Shown in pieces: positions 1 to 9,995 of a stretch of DNA of 64,000 nucleotides (position 1 is the stretch's first letter; the number at the start of each line of letters is the position of its first letter). The notes under the pieces were generated by a model. That model ran no database searches. It was not told the DNA's origin and was given only the letters and a program-made list of their open reading frames with translations. Origin of the DNA: Casuarius casuarius (lineage: Eukaryota > Chordata > Aves > Casuariiformes > Casuariidae); assembly GCA_003342895.1 (NCBI GenBank), contig PTFA01000011.1, forward strand, positions 2,405,644-2,469,643, given 5' to 3'. A program made the translations under genes and the position numbers.

Positions 1-229
1 TTGCTGTCTTACTGCCATGACTGTCTTAGTCATTGAACCTCTGATACAGAAAAAAATCTGCAAAAAATTACACAAATGTAAAACGAAATGGTAAAGATGC
101 TTTTGTCTCTTAGGAGGTGAAATTAGGCATTAAATGTATTGTTTTCTTGTGCTGCATTTTGTGAGCAGACTGCTGTAGTTCATGAGTAGTCACATATTTA
201 ACCAACTACAAAAAAATATTAACAGACAT

Positions 230-388
230 TCAACAATAAGGAGGATCAATACATTCATAATAAGGATTATAAGGAATCCTCCAATCTCCAGTCATTAATA
301 TCAGATGGATTGATCGATCATCTGACATGACAATCACCTCTAGATCCTCAACAAGGCAATCATTTGAGTAATTATGATAATCCTTCCC
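230..388 (-). CDS. Possible terminal coding exon, product unknown
   Basis: I do not recognise this product. On the minus strand a frame of 52 codons plus TGA stop (complement of 232-230) can start directly after an AG at complement 390-389. The encoded peptide is rich in acidic and aromatic residues and ends in a Tyr/Pro/Cys-rich tail (last residues NPYYECIDPPYC). Such composition is more protein-like than most chance frames here. Against it, the polypyrimidine tract before the AG is weak (it runs through GTGAGATCAG), and the frame is only about 58 codons from stop to stop, a length common by chance in this window. If real it would be the last coding exon of a minus-strand gene, with its 3' UTR running off the left edge. 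Confidence 0.2.
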   Translation of the reverse strand, partial: GKDYHNYSNDCLVEDLEVIVMSDDRSIHLILMTGDWRIPYNPYYECIDPPYC

Positions 389-394
389 CTGATC

Positions 395-1971
395 TCACAT
401 TTATGACTTGAAAGATGACCCGTAATTCAGCATCTCTTCAAGCTAGAAGGATCATATCAGATGTCAGTAAGAGAACAGAAATTTCATGCAACAGCTTCCC
501 AACTTTCTTGTGCACCAAAGCAGTCAACCTACAACACTTCAAATGATTCAAATGATTCCACAGTGAGGAAGCACTGTACAGTAAAGGAATTTGCAAAGCT
601 CTTCACATTCGAAAACTCTCAGTCAGACATGACTTTGCTATTTCTGTTCCTGCAAGAAGGGCCTAACTTTGGCAGGAACATGAAAAGCCTCAAAATGCGT
701 GAAGCCTCTTAAATAGTTCAACCTATATATTGAGGAAGTTACAGCAGTTTGACTCTACATACCAGGACCCAAGTGCTGAATTCCCTAGCTCAGCAACGAA
801 ACATTTACCAGCTATAATTTTAAGTCATCTGCAAGAAAAATAATGGGGGAAAGAAAAGAAAAATGATTAATGAACAGGTAGTGCTGTCAGGCAGAAATTG
901 TGGTATTGGAACTACAGAACTATAAGGAGAAGATAATTTTATTTAATCAGGAGAGCTCTTCGATGTGACACAGAATAGGGAGTACTTGTACATTGACAGT
1001 AATTGTTTTTCCTTCATTTAACCCAAAAGTGAAAAAACTGAGTCATGAAGGATCCAACAGTAGATCAGATAATTTATAGACTTGATAAGGATACCGGCAG
1101 CTTCAAGGCTTTCCATATTTCATAAAGTTCTTGCTGCTACACATTAACTGCTTGTTAAAAAGCTCAGTGTACAGAATACACAGTGAAACATTACCAACCA
1201 GAATAGCAGAGTATCTTAAATAATTATTTTATCGATTGCATCAAAAATACTAATAACAGCAATTCAAGACTGCAATATCAATAAAAAAGTAGAAATAACC
1301 CTTTTTAAAAAAAAAATCAAATTTAAGTACAATTAACAGAATTTTAACCTCCTTTCAATTGACCTTTCTCATACCAAGCAGACCCTTGGATGACCCAGGT
1401 CCTGCCAAGTCTGGTGAGGGTACTGAAATTTGTCAACTCTTCTGGAAGCCTGGAGCAGTTGAAAATATCTCTGTCTTTTAGGATCTGATTGTTATTTTGT
1501 TGCATGCAATCGAGCTCCAGCAGGAAAGCAAACATCAATCACTTCTTTCCATCAGTTTGTCTAGTGATGTTCTGCAGAACAGCAAGTTAAGTTTACTTAG
1601 TTGCATAATTGTTAAAATGTCTGTAAATACGAACAGTAATTGAGGTGTCAGTTTCACTTAAAACACATGGTTGTGCACTCTGCAAAGCAGCACTCAACAG
1701 TAGCTTCCTCATTCCCAGAGGTACCTTTAGAGAACAGCAGAATTTACGATTCTTTAAGGTACAAGGCCAGCACCTGGGCAGAATCATCCAGGTCACTTCA
1801 CAGCAGTCAATACACCATCTCCCCAAACAGAATTAATTTGGCTACTATCATGCAATGTTACATCAGATAGCAGGCCAATTCTGGAGTATCTTTATTAAAT
1901 AACAAATATTAGCCATCATTAACTACATATACTCATCTAGAACTATGCAAATGAAAGCTTCTTGGCCTACC
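395..1971. other. No supported gene
   Basis: AT-rich single-copy sequence. Around 1344-1580 the minus strand is locally less AT-rich and holds an AG acceptor-like site followed by about 76 bases and a GTATGA, but two of the three frames are open and none is recognisable. No repeat family was identified. Confidence 0.5.
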
Positions 1972-2336
1972 AGGGGAAAAGATGACTTACGGGGCATCTT
2001 ATCAATGTGTTTAAATATCTGAGGGGAAGGTGTAAAGAAGATGGGGCCAGACTCTTTTCAGTAGTGCCCAGCAACAGGACAAAAGGCAACGGGCACAAAC
2101 TGAAACACAGGAAACTATCTGAACATAAGAAAAATCTTCTTTATTGTGAGCATGACAGAGCACTGGAACAGGTTACCCAGAGAGGTTGCGAAGTCTCCAT
2201 CCTTGGAGATACTCAAAAGCCATCTGGACAGGGTCCTGGGACAGCATGAACTAGGTAACCCCACTTGAGCAGGGCAGTTGGACTAGGTGATCTCCAGAGG
2301 TCCCTTCCAACCTCAACCATTCTGTGATTCTGTGAT
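1972..2336 (+). mobile_element. CR1 LINE, 5'-truncated 3' end (avian type)
   Basis: This is the 3' end of a chicken-repeat-1 non-LTR retrotransposon in plus orientation. It shows the conserved C-terminal part of the CR1 ORF2 protein in frame (KEDGARLFSVVPS followed by GNGHKLKH). A small deletion near 2117 then breaks the frame, so the element is dead. It continues with the familiar GAGGTCCCTTCCAACCTCAA block and stops in two copies of the 8 bp terminal unit ATTCTGTG. CR1 copies are normally 5'-truncated, lack a poly(A) tail and end in such short repeats, all of which is seen here. The good match to the consensus pattern suggests a moderately young avian subfamily. The open frame at 2007-2249 is CR1 sequence, not a host gene. 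Confidence 0.95.
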
Positions 2337-2449
2337 CTAACGAGCTGCCTATTGCCCCACCAAAGATATTATTTGGTGTTACAGTGGTACAAATCACTAG
2401 TAGATAATGCTTTAAAAAGCTTGCAGGTTTTAGCCCTCCTTTTGTCTCC

Positions 2450-2702
2450 TTCCTCTCTCCTTCTCTCACACACCAAGCAAGATGAGGTAAGTGCAGCAGC
2501 AGCTCTTCCCTATTTACTTGCTCTACTCTGATACAACCTGTACTCCCTGTGCAGTGCCTACAGTTAGAATCAAGGATTTCTTAATTAAGTTACCTGGAGA
2601 ACAGTTATGGACTCTTCCTGTACACCAAACAAGGTCACACTGGAGTAGTCCAGTAAAAGATTTCTTTACAGACAATTCTAGTTGTCCTTTGTCAAATTAA
2701 AG
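2450..2702. repeat. Local duplication, copy 1
   Basis: This block is homologous to 3438-3697, in the same orientation, about 1 kb away. Shared landmarks are the pyrimidine-rich lead-in, GTGCAGCA...GCAGCTCTTCC, ATTTACTTG, CTGATACAA, CCTGTGCAG, AAGTTACCTGGAGAA and AGTCCAGTAA. By eye the copies agree at roughly three quarters of positions, with several small indels. It begins about 110 bases after the CR1 end. A plus-strand frame (2491-2700) is open in this copy, but the second copy has frame-changing indels and a stop, which argues against conserved coding. Confidence 0.75.
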
Positions 2703-3437
2703 AAAAGAACTGCAAAATATTACATACAGGGGGAAGGAGGAGAGCTACCAACATTCTGCATAAAACGAAAAAAGGAAAAAAATATATACACGCACACATA
2801 AAATTATTATTGTATATAAAGGAAAATGAACTTATTCCAGAACCAAAACCATTCTGTAAAATGTACCACCGATACATTTTTAACCTTGACACTTTCATTA
2901 GTCTGTGACATATATTAACTAACGATGAACAGCAGAACATGACATGATTAAATACTAGCAGTGCAGGATTAAACTCATTAGATTATACTGCTAATACCAC
3001 CCTCTGCAAGAACAAACTTGACTGGAATTTACATATTCTTCAGACCTGAGCCTTAACCCATGTCTTTAACATCAATGGAGCAATGTCGCTTAACATTAGT
3101 TGAGGATATGGATGTAAGACAACACAGATCTGCATTCCAACATCAACACACATTCATTAAAAAAAGCCACATGGAGATCTCCATCTGAATTCTCTAGTAC
3201 AAAGATCAGACCTTCCCGTATGGAAGGCATAACAGGAATGCTAATGGACTAGGGAAAGCTTTAGCAGATGTGCGTTACTACCACAGAACATCACCACCAC
3301 ATACTATTCCCCCAACACACTTTTACAGATTCTTCAAGTGCTTTCTGCTACAATAGGAAGTATTACTTACTAAAAGCCACAAAGGGTAAAACATGCCATT
3401 CTCTGCCACAGCATCTAATCAACTATAACACATCTTA
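2703..3437. other. Spacer between duplicated blocks, no supported gene
   Basis: AT-rich spacer with short A tracts and a CA/TA-rich patch near 2780-2815. Nothing gene-like was seen. Confidence 0.5.
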
Positions 3438-3697
3438 ATCTCTCCCTCTCCCACAGACACCTCAAAGGAAGAGGGGGTAGGTGCAGCACACAGCAGCTCT
3501 TCCCCATTTACTTGCCCAATTCTGATACAAACAGTCCTACCTGTGCAGAATCTACAACTATAATCAGGAGCTTCTTAGTGAAGTTACCTGGAGAAAAATT
3601 GAAGTTCTTTCCCTTCTGTGAAACAGGGCCACACTAGAACAGCCCAGTAACAGTAGAAGATCTCTCCTACAGCTAACAGGACACTAGAGGATTAAAG
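3438..3697. repeat. Local duplication, copy 2
   Basis: Direct-orientation diverged partner of 2450-2702. It carries a four-base insertion in the GCAGCA region and about six extra bases near 3650 relative to copy 1. The corresponding reading frame is interrupted by TAG after a segment resembling copy 1 (LFPIYL and FLVKLPGEK versus LFPIYL and FLIKLPGEQ). It may be a tandem segmental duplication or two insertions of an unrecognised repeat. Confidence 0.75.
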
Positions 3698-4339
3698 ACC
3701 ATAACATATATTGACTTAAAGACATATTTAGGAATATCTATTGTCTCTCTGCTAGTCAACCATTCTTCTACTTCTTTTCATTTTTATTCCTACTAGGCTT
3801 CTTCTGGACCTTGTGGGAACGTCATCCACGAAAGGGAATCCTTTAAAGAAGTCTGAAGGAAAACTGACTAGAAGGGTTTGGTTTTTTTAAACTTTGCTAC
3901 TCCAGTATTGCACTGACGAAATTCCCCAGGAAAAATCACATATCCTTTTTATTCTTCAAGTTTTGTTTCTATTGTTGAGAGGTGGAGTGTATGGGAAGAA
4001 GAGGTAAGAAAGGCTTTGGAGATATTTTATTGAAAATGAGTTTTTTGGAGGGAAGCTATAAATTCTTTATTTCAGAAATGCAGCTAAAGAGAAAAATTTA
4101 ACAGTAACTTCATGCCTTGATTCCAGCTTGCTTCTTTCTGCACATGGACAAATTGATATCTTTCTACAAGATACGATGTAAAATTTCATTCTTTTCCATA
4201 ATGTGCTTGCTTTATGTATGCCAGCTTCCTAATGAGCTGGCACATTAGTCTAATGCAATCAAGGTAATAACCTAATTCAGGTTTTAAATATTATCAAGAT
4301 GTTTTACAAATTGGCTCAGTATTTAACAATTCAACATAC
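3698..4339. other. No supported gene
   Basis: AT-rich sequence. No repeat family or coding signal was recognised. Confidence 0.5.
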
Positions 4340-4730
4340 ATTTATAAGGTACCTTTCATGATGAGAATCCCAAGGCATTGTACAAAGAGAAAAAAAAACA
4401 ACAGAAAGAGACTTCACAGAACTCAGTCGAGTTGCCTGAAATGCTTGAGATATCAGTTGTGTACTCACCTGGGTTTTCAACACAGCTACAGAACTGCTCA
4501 TCTAATATCACTGGGCAGAGAATTTCAAGCCCTACGGAATAGATGACAAGGGCTCCAGCACCTGACATCTTCAATTTGCATTTGGAAATGATTAATAAAT
4601 CACAGTCTATGAAATACGTGGCACAGGATGATGTGTGGAGGAAATGAAAGTTTAGCTTGGCAGGACTGAGATCATGAAAGATCTTGAAGATTAAATGTAA
4701 AATCTGAAGCAAACTGCAAACTTTAGCAGA
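4340..4730. repeat. Probable ancient interspersed repeat remnant
   Basis: The start (AAGGTACCTTTCATGATGAG, then CCCAAGGCATTGTACAAAG) resembles the widespread ancient amniote repeat motif of the type AGGTGCCTTTCA...CCAAAGCACTTTACAAA. The stretch near 4650-4700 (TTTAGCTTGGCAGGACTGAG, then GATCATGAAAGATCTTGAAG) resembles another old amniote LINE-like tail. The class cannot be named securely by eye. A 126-codon minus-strand frame (4356-4736) lies across it and is taken as chance or repeat-derived. Confidence 0.3.
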
Positions 4731-6905
4731 AGGCAATATATTTATGGAGGCACTGAAATATACTCCTCAGTTTTGTGCTGGGAATTAACCAGGAGCACGA
4801 CATGTGTTGGTCTCAGAACTACTGAACAAGTCACTATCTGCTAACAAACATAATTTATCCTTTTGTGTATACTGATTAAATCCCTTACCTAGGTAACAAC
4901 AGTTACCTGTCTGTAAAATCAATTGTCATTCCCCCTCAGACTCACAGGCCAAAGTGCATCAAGTACAAACAAGTTCTCCTGCTACGATCACTGGCTGTCA
5001 CTCTTGATAACGACTGAAGAACGTGTATGAAAACAGTTCTTTCGCCATTTGAGATGGCCCATCAGATATAGTTTGAGGAACATTCCAAGAGTAAACTTCA
5101 AAATCTGGGTTTTAGTTTGGAAATTAACATTCATTGTAAACCCAGATCACTTATATGAATCCAGTCATTCTAATACAACTGCTTCGGACTTTCGATAAAC
5201 ACAGAAAGCATTAAAAGTAGATGGCACCTGTACAGGACACACTGGCTGATGTTGACAGGCACTGAAGTTTTCCCTGTGACACTGGGGTTCAGCAGACATT
5301 GGTACTATTCTCTGCAGTATTTTCACCAACATGTGCCCTTTATGTTAGTGGTGTAATACTCCCCTTTACCTCTATTCCGGTAGGTGACAGATGCCAGGTT
5401 CAAAATTGCTTAACTTTCTACATTAATTTACTTATCGCATACCAAAAGAATGGTGATATTTGGACAAGCATGGTAATGTTGTACCATCCCTTGTTTGAAT
5501 CCTGGAAATGATCCACAGCCCAGTTTAGGAATAAGATATTTAAGGGAAACAACTTTAAAATTCTTGAATATTGAATTTTGTTTGTTAGATAGCTCACTGA
5601 CCAAACAACCAAATATTTCAGCATGCCAAGCCAAATAAAGTATGTATACATCCCACTGGTATAGAGAGGAAATAATTATCCATTGCCATCAATTGGAACC
5701 TCAGATCTCTCAAACATGCTTTTTTCCAATGTTTTTCGGTGAGATTTTCATAATCTTTTATGTAGAAAGCTTCTATTAGCTTCTATTTTTTCTTTTCCTG
5801 ATCATCTACTTTTTAGTCTGTTTCTTGTTTTACAGAGAATTATTTAATTCACTGACTGACATTCACAAGTAAGATGAATATGATCATTTTCAACTTAACA
5901 TTTAAGTTTGTACATTTGTAAAGATGCTGCTGTTTCATGAAAGCCATGTAAGTCAACCTGGGATTGGGTCAAAGCCCAATGAATCCAACAGAAGACTGCT
6001 ATTGATTCTGACCAGCTTTGGACAAGATCCTAACAGAGATCTTACAACTTTTAAAATTCCTGTCTTTATTCTAATGCTGCTCACACAGTGTATTCAGTAT
6101 TAACATTGCCTTGGAGGGAACTGTTCTTTGCAGTACCTTCCAAATTATGCACCACTCTGAAACTTCAATAAAAATTATGGTATTAAAACAAAATAATTAG
6201 TCACTATAACAAGCAGAACTAGAAGTAAAATAAGTTGGTTTGAAAACCTTGTCTGCAGAGTTGAAACTTAAAGTGAGCTAGGTGCAGCTCAATACAGTGA
6301 GCACTACCACCTAGGCAGGGAAAAAGGCTAAAGTGGGTTCTACAGGACTTTCACTAATAACACTTCAACTCACTTTTTGGTTTTGTTTTGTTACCGGGAA
6401 ATATTAGACATCTGAAGAGGCAGAAACTGTAAGTAACAGCTAAACAGACATGAGGTGGTTCCTCAGCCTAGGTACAACGTGTTATCTTGTACTTTCACAG
6501 AGACAAGAGTTTAGGCCATTGTGTCTAAACTACATTTTAACTTTTCTTCCAAAAAATAAACATTCTTCCCTTTGTGGAAGGANGCACCACCTGCTTTGAG
6601 AAATTCCATGATACCTTATTTGTATGATAAATAGCAATTAATATCTGAAGTGCTAGGGCACACACATGCTAGGGTAGTCAAAATGCAGAGTAAGTCTGGT
6701 TAGCAAAAAATCAAACAGCACATTGATCAGTTTCCTTTCATTTCAGTGTTAATAACTATCCTGCTAAGAGAACTTGGCTTCATACTGTCAGAGCTCTAGA
6801 AATTCTGAAGATTCATGCCCTGGATTTTTTTTAGGTGTGTTCACTTACTGCTCTGGTTGCCTTTCCCCAATTTGTTTTTTCATTTATAACTCTGGTATAA
6901 AGGAA
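4731..6905. other. No supported gene
   Basis: Ordinary AT-rich non-coding sequence with no recognised repeat. One ambiguous base lies at 6583. Overlapping short frames on both strands near 5299-5651 are mutually exclusive and not protein-like. Confidence 0.5.
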
Positions 6906-6950
6906 AATAAATCATGCCTGAGATTTAAAAAAAAAAAAAAAAAAAAAAAA
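6906..6950 (+). repeat. AATAAA followed by A24 tract
   Basis: AATAAA lies at 6906-6911, and 15 bases later an uninterrupted run of 24 A starts (6927-6950). This is the spacing of a cleavage and polyadenylation site followed by a genomically encoded tail, as in a retrocopy inserted in the plus direction. No parent transcript was recognised upstream and no target-site duplication was found. A chance AATAAA beside a poly(A) microsatellite is the alternative. Confidence 0.5.
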
Positions 6951-7704
6951 CCTTAATTGTATATAAAGACACTCACATGAAGATTATCTATGCAGGGTAT
7001 ATTTATTTTCAAAACTCTTTACAAAATCGAGGCTGGGGGAGGTCAATGCTGAGTTTAAACCTTGGGAAAAACACTATGCATTTAAGAGCACCAGAATTTA
7101 TTTGACAAAATTCAAAATCATCACAGCTGATAAAGCTGTGAAAGGCTAAATCCATCACAGAAAGAACAATGAACATATAAATAAATTTGACAGCCTGAGA
7201 CTCCTATAGTTGCCTAAATATTAGAAATGAGCCTCAAATTACTTTAAAAAAAGAATAATTTGGAAGAATACTTTCCTTAAAAAAAAAAAAAAAATCTTGC
7301 ATTCTTTCAATCCTCCTTTTAATTACGTACTATAGCTGAATGCCCCTCAGAGACATTAGCCAAAAGCTGCTGAAGCCCTCAAAATAAACTTTACGAGGTG
7401 CATGGCCTTTGCAACAACCTTCTGCTGGAGAGCTGATGTAATCCATAATATTCAGGTACCAGTTTAACAATCCAACGTTAAATGCAATATTCCAGTGAAG
7501 TACTTGTATAGTTTAAAAACAACAACAAAAAAAAAACCAAACAAAAAAAAACCACCCTGTTAATTTTACATGCAGAACAATTGAATTGTGGATATAACTT
7601 AGAAGGCTCTATAAAATGACTTGCTTTATACATGTAGTCACTTTCCAAGATGAGCACTAACTGACACTTAATTTGGGTAAAGAAAGAATTGTTCATTTTT
7701 ATGT
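6951..7704. other. No supported gene
   Basis: AT-rich sequence with a 16-A run at 7279-7294 and an A/C-rich low-complexity stretch at 7516-7556. Confidence 0.5.
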
Positions 7705-7790
7705 CGCAGAATCATATCACATGGCTAAAGACATCATAAGTACCAACTAATGTGACAGGTGCTAGGTGCACTGTTAAAAACCCTTATTTT
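7705..7790 (-). mobile_element. Possible old CR1 3' end, minus orientation
   Basis: The plus strand reads CGCAGAATCATATCACATGG, then AAGACATCATAAGTACCAAC, which follows the order of a reversed CR1 3' end (CACAGAATCATAGAAT..., AAGACC...AAG...TCCAACC). The match is patchy and below what I would call without an alignment. Confidence 0.25.
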
Positions 7791-9534
7791 GTAAATAACA
7801 GTACTAGGTGCTTATTAAGTAACTATAAAACTAGTCTAAATTATCAGCTTGCAAGTTGCTGCTGTTCTGGCTGCAGTTAATCATACATGTTCCTTTTTCA
7901 AACCTTGTTCTTTTATGAATAATGCATAACTCCAACACATAAATCCATGCAACTGCCTCTGTCATTCCCGTATCTCTTCCTTTTTTGGAGCCAGGCATCC
8001 AGCAATATGTAAACCGTAAGCAAGCACTTACAAACATAGAAATTCAGAGATTCACATTCAGGAATGTAATTGCACATTGTTTTTCATTCCTTTTCATGTT
8101 TCACTGGGGTTCACCTAATCCATGAAATACTTGTCAGAGCTGTAAAACATTCCTATTTCCACACTGTAAACATAGTTTTACAAACAGGGCTTACTCAAAC
8201 CATGTTGTTCCCACATTCTCTGCAGTATCTGCAACCAAGGAAATCCTTTTCTGTCATATGGCATCTTCCCCTCCATCTACATGCCCCAACAGAATTATCA
8301 TTGCAATGACCCTGGCTGCACAGATTCCCCATGGAAGCGGAGCGATAACTAGGCTTTGTTCTGTTTTTTAATGCTGGTTAATCTTGGGATCCATCACTAG
8401 CCACCTGCCTACTACCTCTATTCCCAATAGCTTTGTTCCCAACAACTTAAAATAAGACCAAAGACTTGTGCACAAGGAAGGAAAAATCTTTTTTACGCCT
8501 TTTCCCTTGATCAAAGGTATTTTGTTCTAGTGCTAATGTGTGGATACACACATATATCAGTCTTTGCTCCCTTCTACCCAGCCTGTGTCATAGCTCAAGC
8601 TGTGTAACACCTCAGCATAATTTTGAGAATTAGCCATCCTTGGCAGGACTAGGGACAATACCATAGCTTCCAAGGAATCAGGAGCTGAAATCTGTAATTC
8701 TCTGAATCTCGCTGATCCTGCAGCTAAGTTATGGTATTTTCTGCATATCCAGAATGCAACAGGGCTAAGCCCAAGACAAACGTGTGTCTAAGTGTAAGTC
8801 TCTGATAGAGCAATTCAGGGAAAGAGCATTAGGAAGCCTCCAAGAGCCATGAATTTTGACAGCCACTGCAGCCTCAACTGAGAGGAGACATTTTAGGAAT
8901 TCCAGAACCATTAATCTCCATCCTAAGAAAGTATCTCTTAACAGACCTCTTGTTCTTGCCATCAAACAAAGCATCCTCACCTGAAAGCAACACAGTCAGA
9001 ACTATGCTATGTACAGTAAAACACATGGAGAATTTTCTTCTAAGAACATCAGAGAACCTTAAGCAGAACCAGAGGATGAACAAGTGAAACCCACCACAGA
9101 AGTTTGCGGGGTTTTTTTGTTTTAACCTGCATGTTATTTCTTATGGAAAACCAAACACTTGACATTGAAAACTCTATTATCTCCCAGCTGTGTTCAAAGG
9201 AAAAAAGAAAAATAAAAATAAACACTTAGTTTAAATTTTAATGCACATTTTCCTGTCTTAATGAATGCTAAAAGAAAATTGCTACTTGTTTGTATTATTA
9301 CTTCAAACGCACTTATGGCTGCATTCTAGTAATAAAATTATCAGATACTTTTCTCAAGGTCAAGGAAAGCTTGTAAAAACTCCAGCATGTCTAAAACTCA
9401 GGGGTTACAAGTGAACAGGGGCAGCACAAATATTAAATAAGGTGCACCTCTACATACTTGCTTTTTGCATTGCTATTAAAAAGAGAGCTGCAGAATTTAA
9501 GTCTAAAGCAATAACAAGAACTTCAAGATCAGTA
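7791..9534. other. No supported gene
   Basis: Mixed AT-rich sequence. On the minus strand, GTTGCTTTCAG (complement of about 8992-8982) is a fair splice acceptor leading into two overlapping open frames (8765-8980 and 8874-9083). No donor or family supports either frame. Confidence 0.45.
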
Positions 9535-9995
9535 AACTGGAGCAACTTCAGCAGACAGCCACCAGGACAGTCAGGGAGCTGGAGCACTCACGCTACGATG
9601 AGAAGTTGAGGGAACTAGACTCGTTTAGTCTGCAGAAGAGGTGGCTTCAGAGGGACCTAACAGCAGTCTTCCTGTACCTATGGGAGGTCAAGAGACAGAC
9701 AGGCTCCTCACAGCCGTTTGTGGGGGGAGGATGAGGTGCAATGGCATAAATTGTAACAAGAGAGGTTCCAGCTGGAGAGGAGGAGAAACCTCTTCCTCAT
9801 GAAGACAGTCAAGTAGCAGAGCAGCTGCCCAGAGAGCTTGCACTGCCTCCAGCCTTGGGGATTTTCAAGATTCAAATGAAAAAAAGCCCTGAGCAACCTG
9901 GCCTGATCCCACGGTTGCCCTTGCTCTGAGCAGGAGGTTGAACAACAAACTTCACAAGGCAACCTCCTTCCAACCTGACCAGGATCCTATGGTCA
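9535..9995 (+). mobile_element. CR1 LINE, 5'-truncated and diverged
   Basis: This is a second CR1 3' fragment in plus orientation. The start corresponds to the C-terminal end of ORF2: GGAGCTGGAGCACTC, then TACGATGAGAAGTTGAGGG, a segment encoding LRELDSFSLQKR, then CTTCCTGTACCTATGGGAGG. The 3' part contains GAAACCTCTTCCTCATGAAG, TTGCACTGCCTCCAGCC, CTGAGCAACCTGGCCTGATC and CCTTCCAACCTGACC, in the order expected for CR1. Substitutions and indels break any reading frame, and the last bases (GGATCCTATGGTC) are a degraded terminal repeat. It is older than the copy at 1972-2336 and of a different subfamily. Confidence 0.9.

Noticed and set aside
2007..2249. 80-codon plus-strand open frame
   Set aside because: It lies wholly inside the CR1 3' end and encodes the degraded ORF2 C-terminus with a frameshift, so it is not a host gene.
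2481..2492. GAG|GTAAGT splice donor in duplication copy 1
   Set aside because: No open exon with an acceptor precedes it, and the homologous copy 2 reads GGGTAGGT, so the site is not preserved.
4356..4736. 126-codon minus-strand frame
   Set aside because: Overlaps a probable ancient repeat, has no splice or start support, and is within chance length for the window.
8765..9083. Two overlapping minus-strand frames behind GTTGCTTTCAG
   Set aside because: The acceptor is directly followed by GTGAGG, competing frames are both open, and no downstream donor fits either well.
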